This document shows positions 1-4,793 of a stretch of DNA of 7,007 bases, one piece after another. Position numbers and translations under genes: made by a program. The stretch comes from Thermoplasmata archaeon (lineage in GTDB: Archaea; Thermoplasmatota; Thermoplasmata; Lutacidiplasmatales; UBA184). The notes under the pieces were generated by a model. It was not told the DNA's origin. It saw only the letters and a list, made by a program, of their open reading frames with translations, and did not search any database. The stretch is from contig JASHVI010000038.1 of NCBI GenBank assembly GCA_030039525.1, positions 1 to 7,007 of the forward strand. The letters are read 5' to 3'. Numbering within the stretch: position 1 is the first letter of the stretch; every line of letters begins with the position of its first letter.

Positions 1-1643
1 CGGGCCTCGCGGCTGAGCCGGCGGACGATCCGGCCCATCGCCCGCTCCCGGCGCGCCTCGGCGAGCTGGTAGCCGACGTCCCGCGTGCCCCGGGTGAGGA
101 GCAGCACGACCCGGCCGAGGGAGCTCCGCCCGGTCCGGCCGCGCCGCTGGATCGCGCGGATCTCGCTCGGGACCGACTCGAAGAAGACCACGAGGTCGAC
201 GTCGGGGACATCGAGCCCCTCCTCGGCCACGCTGCTCGCCACGAGGACCGGGAACCGGCCGGCCCGGAACTCCTCGAGGACCTGCCCCTGCTCGCGCTGG
301 CTCATCCCCGGGTCCTCCGGGTCCCGCGTCGACTGGCCGACGAACCGGCCGACCCGCCAGCCCTCGGCCTCGCAGGCCTCCACGATCCCCTGGATCGTGT
401 CCCGGTACTGGGCGAAGACGAGGATCCGCTTCGGCCGCTCGCTCGGGGCGGCCAGCTCGGCCCGGACGAGCTCCTGGAGCGCCTCGAGCTTCGGGTGCGA
501 CGGCTCGCGGGTCTTCTCCCGGTGCTCGGCGGCGACCCGGAGCGCCTCGACGACCTCGGGGCGGGCGAGGAAGGCCCGGTCCCCTCGGCTCATCTTCTCC
601 TTCGCGCGCAACCGCTCGGCGTACTGCTCGAACGGCTCGATCCCCTGCGTCTCCAGCCGCTCGAGGGCGTGGTGCAGGTGCAGCAGGATGAGCTGGTGGA
701 AGAGGGGCCCGAACTTGCGGGTCATCGGGCCCGGCCGGGCGAAGATCTCCTGCCGGAGGGAGATCAGGTCCTTGACCGAGAGCGAGGCCAGCGGCTTCTT
801 CCTCAGGTAGCCCATCTTCTGGAGGGCGTGGCCCTCCTCCCGGCGCGCCGATTCGAGGAGCCCCTGGAGGTGCCGGGCGGTCGGGGAGAGGTCGACCCAG
901 CGCGTCTCGACCTCGATCGGCTGGACGTACTCGCGCACGCCCTCGTCGCCCCGGTCCCGGGCCTCGATCCGGGCGACCCCGAGCGCCCCCACGACCTCCT
1001 CGATCCGGGCGTCCTGACCCCCCGGGGAGGCGGTGAGCCCGAGGACGCGGGCGCTGGGGCCCCGCTCGGCGCGGAAGCGCTCGGCGATCGGGACGTAGGC
1101 GTACTTCCCGACGGCGTGGTGCGCCTCGTCGAAGACCAGGAGGCCGACGCTCGCGAGGTCGTACCGGCCGTCGGCGAGGTCCCGGACGACGACCTCGGGG
1201 GTGGCGAAGAGGATCTCGCAGCCCTCGAAGCGGCCCTCCCGGAGCGGCCGCTTCACGGTCCCGGTGAACACGGCGCGCGGGATCCCCGGGAGCCACCGGG
1301 CGAAGTTCGCGGCGTGCTGCTGGACGAGCGGCCGGGTCGGGGCCAGGACGACCACGCGCCCGCCATCGCGGCGAAGGACCTCGGCCGCCTCCAGCACCGC
1401 GATGAGGGTCTTCCCGAGCCCGGTCGGCAGCACGACGAGCAGGTCCTCGGCGAGGCCGATCCGGGCGAAGTCGAGCTGGAACGGGAGGGCGCGGACCGTC
1501 CCGGGAGCGATCAGCGGGTGCTCGACGAACCCGTCCCGGACCCCCCAGACCCCGGGGAGGGCGGGCGGCCGCTTCGGCCGGGTCGCCGTCTCGGGGGCGG
1601 CCCCGGCGCCGAACTCCTCGAGGCGGCGCTGCGCGCGCGTCAC
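1..1643 (-). CDS. hef: Hef/FANCM-family superfamily 2 DNA helicase (C-terminal part beyond window)
   Basis: ATP-dependent SF2 helicase expected to act on stalled or branched replication forks, like archaeal Hef and eukaryotic FANCM/Mph1. The 547 visible codons contain the full helicase core. RecA domain 1 has the Q-motif region near Phe55-Gln56, Walker A PTGLGKT (73-79), motif Ia APTRPLVQQH (101-110), FATPE (146-150), DEAH box (172-175) followed by the Hef-typical HAVGKYAYV, and motif III LTASPG (203-208). Residues about 210-400 are a charged, mostly helical insert where Hef carries its fork-binding domain. RecA domain 2 has VFAQYRDT (409-416), motif V around 469-481 and motif VI QRRGRTGR (499-506). 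The frame is open at position 1, so an ERCC4 nuclease plus HhH tail, or its absence, cannot be seen. The GTG start lies 13 bp after the serS2 stop with no clear Shine-Dalgarno. Conserved HPLI at 42-45 gives about 40 extra N-terminal residues, so the exact start is less certain than the family. Confidence 0.9.
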   Translation of the reverse strand, partial: MTRAQRRLEEFGAGAAPETATRPKRPPALPGVWGVRDGFVEHPLIAPGTVRALPFQLDFARIGLAEDLLVVLPTGLGKTLIAVLEAAEVLRRDGGRVVVLAPTRPLVQQHAANFARWLPGIPRAVFTGTVKRPLREGRFEGCEILFATPEVVVRDLADGRYDLASVGLLVFDEAHHAVGKYAYVPIAERFRAERGPSARVLGLTASPGGQDARIEEVVGALGVARIEARDRGDEGVREYVQPIEVETRWVDLSPTARHLQGLLESARREEGHALQKMGYLRKKPLASLSVKDLISLRQEIFARPGPMTRKFGPLFHQLILLHLHHALERLETQGIEPFEQYAERLRAKEKMSRGDRAFLARPEVVEALRVAAEHREKTREPSHPKLEALQELVRAELAAPSERPKRILVFAQYRDTIQGIVEACEAEGWRVGRFVGQSTRDPEDPGMSQREQGQVLEEFRAGRFPVLVASSVAEEGLDVPDVDLVVFFESVPSEIRAIQRRGRTGRSSLGRVVLLLTRGTRDVGYQLAEARRERAMGRIVRRLSREA

Positions 1644-1656
1644 CGGCCGGACCCCG

Positions 1657-3168
1657 TCAGAGGAAGGTCGGGTCCGGGGGGGGCGGGCCCGCGATCTCCC
1701 GGAACCGGGAGGGCCAGCCCTCCGGATCGAGCCCCTTCTGCGCCAGGAAGGCCGTGGTCCAGCGCTCGAGGCCGATCCCCGAGCAGCCGGACCAGAGGAG
1801 CCCCTTCTGCGGCCGGATCGTGAAGGCCTTCGTGTACTTGTCGCCGACGATCGAGAGGTTCTGGAACTCGAGCCACTCCGACTCCTCCCGGGAGCCGCGG
1901 TACGGCAGGTAGGCCTCGAAGTCGATCGTGCCCTGGATCCGCTCGGTGGCGTCCTCCACCCCGACGCCGCCGCTCTGCTGCAGGTAGAACGGGGTCACCC
2001 AGGCGGTCCGCCACTCGAGCTCGAGGACGTTGTCGAAGACCTGCGTGTAGCGGGCCAGGAGCTCCTCGCGGAGCGCGAGGAGCTGCTCCGGGGTCCCGAG
2101 ATAGACCGGCTCGATCCGGTGGAACTCGTCGACGCGCTCGAGGCCGTGGCGACCCCCGCTCTCGTACCGGTTCGAGATCGCGGTGCGGTCGTAGACCTTG
2201 AGCGGCAGCGACCCCTCGGCGATCGTCCGCCCGGAGAGCCACCAGTAGACCGTCGGGCACTGGGCGTAGCAGGAGACGGCCGAGGGGGGGCCGACGAGCT
2301 TCGCGAGCTCCTCCGTCGGGACCTGCCGGGTGATCTTCACGAGGTCGGTGAACCGCTCCCAGGCCCCCGGGTCCCGGGTCCTCGGCTCGGCCACGTAGTA
2401 GAACTCGCCGGGGAGACCGGCGAGGTGACCGGTCCTCAGCAGGATGTCGAAGGAGTCGTGGTGGGGCTGGACGACCTCGGAGAACCCGAGCGGCTCGAGG
2501 ACCTCGCGCCGGGCGAGCCGCTCCATGGCGCGCAGCACGTGCGCCGCCCGCGGGCCGAGGAACCACTTGCCCTTCGTCGGCCCGTTGCGGACCCAGCCCC
2601 GCCGGATCATCGCCTCGGTCGGGTCCTCGCGGAAGCTCCCCGGCCGCACGACGGCGGGCTTCAGGAGCGCCCAGTACTGCTCCTTCCCCTGGTACGCCTG
2701 CCGGCGCGCCTTCTCCTCGACGAGCGCCACCGCGCGGTCGATCCAGTTGTCCCGCAGGGCCTCCTCGTCGAGCTCGGAGAGCGTGAGGACCGCGGTCGTC
2801 CCTTCGTACCAGATCTCGTGCGGGATCGGGAGCCCGATCGGCTGCGCCGGGACCGGGTCGAGGGGGAACCGGACGGTGTAGTGGAGCGCCCGCAGGCTCC
2901 GGATGCCGACCCGGTGGGAGCGCCCGAGCCGGTCCTGCAGCCGCTTCACGAACGAGAGGAGGGCCTGGTGGGGGCGGGCCCCGGTCGAGGTGAGCGTGAT
3001 CGCGATCCGCTCCCCTCGGACGACGAGCTGGGAGACCGCGCCCTCGGACTTCGCCCCGAGGACCTGGGCGACCGCCTCCTCGGCGATGGGGCGCACGAGC
3101 GCCTCCCCTTCCGGCCCCTCGGGGAGGGCGCCGCTGAGAACGACCTCCGCGACGAGCTCGTTCTCCAT
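1657..3168 (-). CDS. serS2: Type 2 (methanogen-type) seryl-tRNA synthetase
   Basis: Charges tRNA-Ser with serine in the cytoplasm. At 503 residues it matches the usual length (about 500) of the rare zinc-dependent SerRS known from Methanosarcina barkeri. Residues 1-165 are a mixed alpha/beta tRNA-binding domain without the long coiled-coil arm of ordinary SerRS. The class II core follows. The zinc ligands are visible: Cys304 (in CYAQCP, with Cys300 beside it), Glu353 (in FHRIEPV) and Cys462 (in WSGCSGIG), spaced like the M. barkeri Cys306/Glu355/Cys461 set. Motif 2 lies at about 322-355, with the RYESGGRHGLERVDEFHR stretch, and motif 3 is GIGLERW with Arg469. The C-terminal FLAQKGLDP block is also typical. 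The ATG at 3168 is chosen because the protein begins where the family begins and an AT-rich element lies about 31 bp upstream. It is first in a probable operon with hef. The zinc role is inferred from alignment by memory. Confidence 0.96.
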   Translation of the reverse strand: MENELVAEVVLSGALPEGPEGEALVRPIAEEAVAQVLGAKSEGAVSQLVVRGERIAITLTSTGARPHQALLSFVKRLQDRLGRSHRVGIRSLRALHYTVRFPLDPVPAQPIGLPIPHEIWYEGTTAVLTLSELDEEALRDNWIDRAVALVEEKARRQAYQGKEQYWALLKPAVVRPGSFREDPTEAMIRRGWVRNGPTKGKWFLGPRAAHVLRAMERLARREVLEPLGFSEVVQPHHDSFDILLRTGHLAGLPGEFYYVAEPRTRDPGAWERFTDLVKITRQVPTEELAKLVGPPSAVSCYAQCPTVYWWLSGRTIAEGSLPLKVYDRTAISNRYESGGRHGLERVDEFHRIEPVYLGTPEQLLALREELLARYTQVFDNVLELEWRTAWVTPFYLQQSGGVGVEDATERIQGTIDFEAYLPYRGSREESEWLEFQNLSIVGDKYTKAFTIRPQKGLLWSGCSGIGLERWTTAFLAQKGLDPEGWPSRFREIAGPPPPDPTFL

Positions 3169-3195
3169 CGGCCGGGCGGAGGGACCGGACCGGCC

Positions 3196-3202
3196 CTATT
3201 AG
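3196..3202 (-). promoter_or_regulatory. TATA-box-like element of serS2-hef
   Basis: On the minus strand this reads CTAATAG, with the all-A/T core at -29 to -33 from the serS2 ATG. That is where an archaeal TATA box would sit for a transcript starting at or a few bases before the start codon. No clear purine-rich BRE precedes it, and the assignment rests on position and local AT content only. Confidence 0.5.
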
Positions 3203-3267
3203 CTCGCGCGTCGCGCCACCGTACGGCGCCGCCGGCCTCGGCCGACGGGGTCCGAGCTTCGCCAGCC

Positions 3268-3273
3268 TTTTGA
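3268..3273 (+). promoter_or_regulatory. TATA-box-like element of the aldehyde dehydrogenase gene
   Basis: TTTTGA, with the T run at -32 to -29 from the ATG at 3300, is the only A/T run upstream of this gene. Its spacing mirrors the element of the divergent serS2 gene. The in-frame TTG at 3270 lies inside this element, which argues against using it as a start. Confidence 0.5.
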
Positions 3274-3299
3274 GGGCGACTCGGGTCGCCGCGGCACCC

Positions 3300-4793
3300 A
3301 TGGCCGAGGCCCCGGAGTTCGGACTGTTCGTCGACGGCCGGTGGAGCGCGCCCCCGGGGGCCCGGCGGTTCGAGACCCGGAACCCCGCGAACGGCGAGTC
3401 GATGGGGAGCTTCGTCTCCGGTACGCCGGAGGACGTCCGCGCCGCCGTCGGAGCCGCCGCGAAGGCCTTCCCGGCATGGCGCGACACGCCCGCGCCGAAG
3501 CGCGGGGAGATCCTCCTTCGGGTCGCCGCCGAGTACCGGGCACGGAAGGAGGAGATCGGCCGGATCGTCTCGCGGGAGATGGGCAAGGTCCTCAGCGAGG
3601 GACGCGGCGACGTCCAGGAGGCGATCGACTTCGTCGAGTACATGGCCGGCGAGGGACGGCGCCTCGCGGGCGAGACGGTCCCCTCGGAGCTCCGCTCGAA
3701 GTTCTGCCTCACCGTGCGCCAGCCGAAGGGGGTGGTGGCCTGCATCACCCCGTGGAACTTCCCGACGGCGATCCCCAACTGGAAGATCGCCGCGGCGCTG
3801 ATCTGCGGGAACACCGTGGTCTTCAAGCCGGCCTCGAACACGGCCCGGTGCGCGGTCGAGGTCGTGAAGGCCTACGAGGCCGCCGGGGTGCCCCCGGGGG
3901 TCCTCAATCTGGTCACGGGCCCCGGCGGCTCCGTCGGCAACGCGCTCGTCGACGACCCGCGGGTCCGCTCGATCAGCTTCACCGGGGGCGTCGAGACGGG
4001 CCGCGAGGTCTACGTCCGGGGGGCGAAGCGCCTCGCGATGGTCCACCTGGAGCTCGGGGGGAAGAACCCGGTCCTCCTGATGGAGGACGCCGATCTGACG
4101 CTCGCCCTCGACGGGGTGCTCTTCGGCGCCTTCGGGACCTCCGGCCAGCGGTGCACGGCGACCAGCCGGCTCATCCTGCACGAGGCGGTCTACGACCGGT
4201 TCCTCGACCTCCTGCTGAAGCGGCTCGAGCGGTTCCCGGTCGGCGACCCGCTCGACCCGAAGGTCGAGATGGGGCCCGTCGCCTCCGCCGACCAGGAGCA
4301 GAAGATCCTCGAGTACATCCGGATCGGCCGGAGCGAGGGGGCGACCCTCCGCACCGGCGGCGAGAAGCTCACCGGCGGGGCCTTCGACCGGGGCTACTTC
4401 ATCGCCCCGACGGTCTTCGAGACGCGGCCGGGCTCGCGGCTCGCCACCGAGGAGATCTTCGGGCCGGTGCTCTCCGTCCTGAAGGTCCGCGACTACGAGG
4501 AGGGGGTCCGCGTGGCGAACGAGGTCCCGTACGGCCTCTCCTCGTCGATCTACACGCGCGACGTCAACCGGGCCTTCCGGGCGATCCAGGACCTCGAGGC
4601 CGGCATCACCTACGTCAACGCCCCCACGATCGGCGCCGAGGTGCAGCTCCCGTTCGGGGGGATCAAGAACACCGGGAACGGGGGCCGCGAGGCCGGCTCG
4701 GCCGCGATCGAGGAGTTCACCGAGATCAAGACGGTCTTCGTCGACTTCTCCTCGAAGCTCCAGAAGGCGCAGATCGATCCCGTCGCGCCCTAG
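3300..4793 (+). CDS. NAD(P)-dependent aldehyde dehydrogenase, substrate unassigned
   Basis: Oxidises an aldehyde to the carboxylate with NAD(P)+ in the cytoplasm. The 497 residues match the typical ALDH superfamily length. Landmarks: PWNFP (151-155, oxyanion Asn153), VFKPAS (174-179, cofactor Lys176), SFTGG (226-230, Rossmann turn), LELGGKNP with general base Glu251, SGQRC with catalytic Cys285, EEIFGPV (384-390, ribose-contacting Glu385), and the C-terminal LPFGGIKNTGNGGREAG block. All catalytic residues are intact. Ser179 replaces the Glu that often favours NAD+, so NADP+ use is possible (inference). The GAEVQLPFGG...NGGREAG ending resembles the semialdehyde dehydrogenase side of the family (e.g. 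alpha-ketoglutaric semialdehyde dehydrogenases), but the substrate cannot be read from sequence. ATG at 3300 is preferred over the in-frame TTG at 3270, which would add ten atypical residues and overlap the promoter element. Its stop overlaps that of the convergent surface-protein gene. Confidence 0.93.
   Translation: MAEAPEFGLFVDGRWSAPPGARRFETRNPANGESMGSFVSGTPEDVRAAVGAAAKAFPAWRDTPAPKRGEILLRVAAEYRARKEEIGRIVSREMGKVLSEGRGDVQEAIDFVEYMAGEGRRLAGETVPSELRSKFCLTVRQPKGVVACITPWNFPTAIPNWKIAAALICGNTVVFKPASNTARCAVEVVKAYEAAGVPPGVLNLVTGPGGSVGNALVDDPRVRSISFTGGVETGREVYVRGAKRLAMVHLELGGKNPVLLMEDADLTLALDGVLFGAFGTSGQRCTATSRLILHEAVYDRFLDLLLKRLERFPVGDPLDPKVEMGPVASADQEQKILEYIRIGRSEGATLRTGGEKLTGGAFDRGYFIAPTVFETRPGSRLATEEIFGPVLSVLKVRDYEEGVRVANEVPYGLSSSIYTRDVNRAFRAIQDLEAGITYVNAPTIGAEVQLPFGGIKNTGNGGREAGSAAIEEFTEIKTVFVDFSSKLQKAQIDPVAP
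4790..4793. other. Shared CTAG palindrome carrying both convergent stop codons
   Basis: The plus-strand aldehyde dehydrogenase ends with TAG at 4791-4793. The minus-strand surface protein ends with TAG at 4792-4790. Both stops are read from the same four-base CTAG palindrome, so the genes overlap by 4 bp. Any transcription terminator for one gene must lie inside the coding region of the other; no T-run is visible near either end. Confidence 0.9.

Larger units (their letters stand above)
3169..3299. promoter_or_regulatory. Divergent promoter region between serS2 and the aldehyde dehydrogenase gene
   Basis: These 131 bp separate two divergent start codons and contain the only short AT-rich spots in an otherwise G/C-dominated stretch. 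Each gene has one such spot centred about 31 bp before its ATG, listed separately. Neither start is preceded by a GGAGG-like Shine-Dalgarno sequence; the bases just upstream are C-rich on each coding strand. This fits leaderless or nearly leaderless archaeal transcription. No inverted repeat clear enough to call an operator was found by eye. Confidence 0.6.

Noticed and set aside
1676..1683. A run of eight G (eight C on the coding strand) near the serS2 3' end as a possible frameshift site.
   Set aside because: The frame after the run ends at the length and with the Phe-Leu terminus expected of the type 2 SerRS family, so there is no sign of an indel.
495..1823. A 442-codon plus-strand open frame opposite the helicase.
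   Set aside because: It is a compositional shadow of the hef codons, rich in Glu, Pro, Gly, Arg and Leu, with no motif.
1201..3273. A 690-codon open frame on the plus strand antisense to serS2 and hef.
   Set aside because: It is dominated by Arg, Pro, Leu, Asp and Gly with no motif, as expected for antisense frames in very GC-rich DNA. The minus strand here encodes two proteins with complete family motifs.
3270..3299. In-frame TTG at 3270 as the start of the aldehyde dehydrogenase.
   Set aside because: It would add ten residues not typical of the family and start inside the TATA-like element. The ATG at 3300 gives a normal ALDH N-terminus.
1640..3841. A 733-codon minus-strand open frame overlapping serS2 in another frame and running through the promoter region and the aldehyde dehydrogenase gene.
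   Set aside because: Its composition is low complexity (runs of Arg, Gly, Pro, Ala), it has no recognisable domain, and it covers two convincing genes and the intergenic region.
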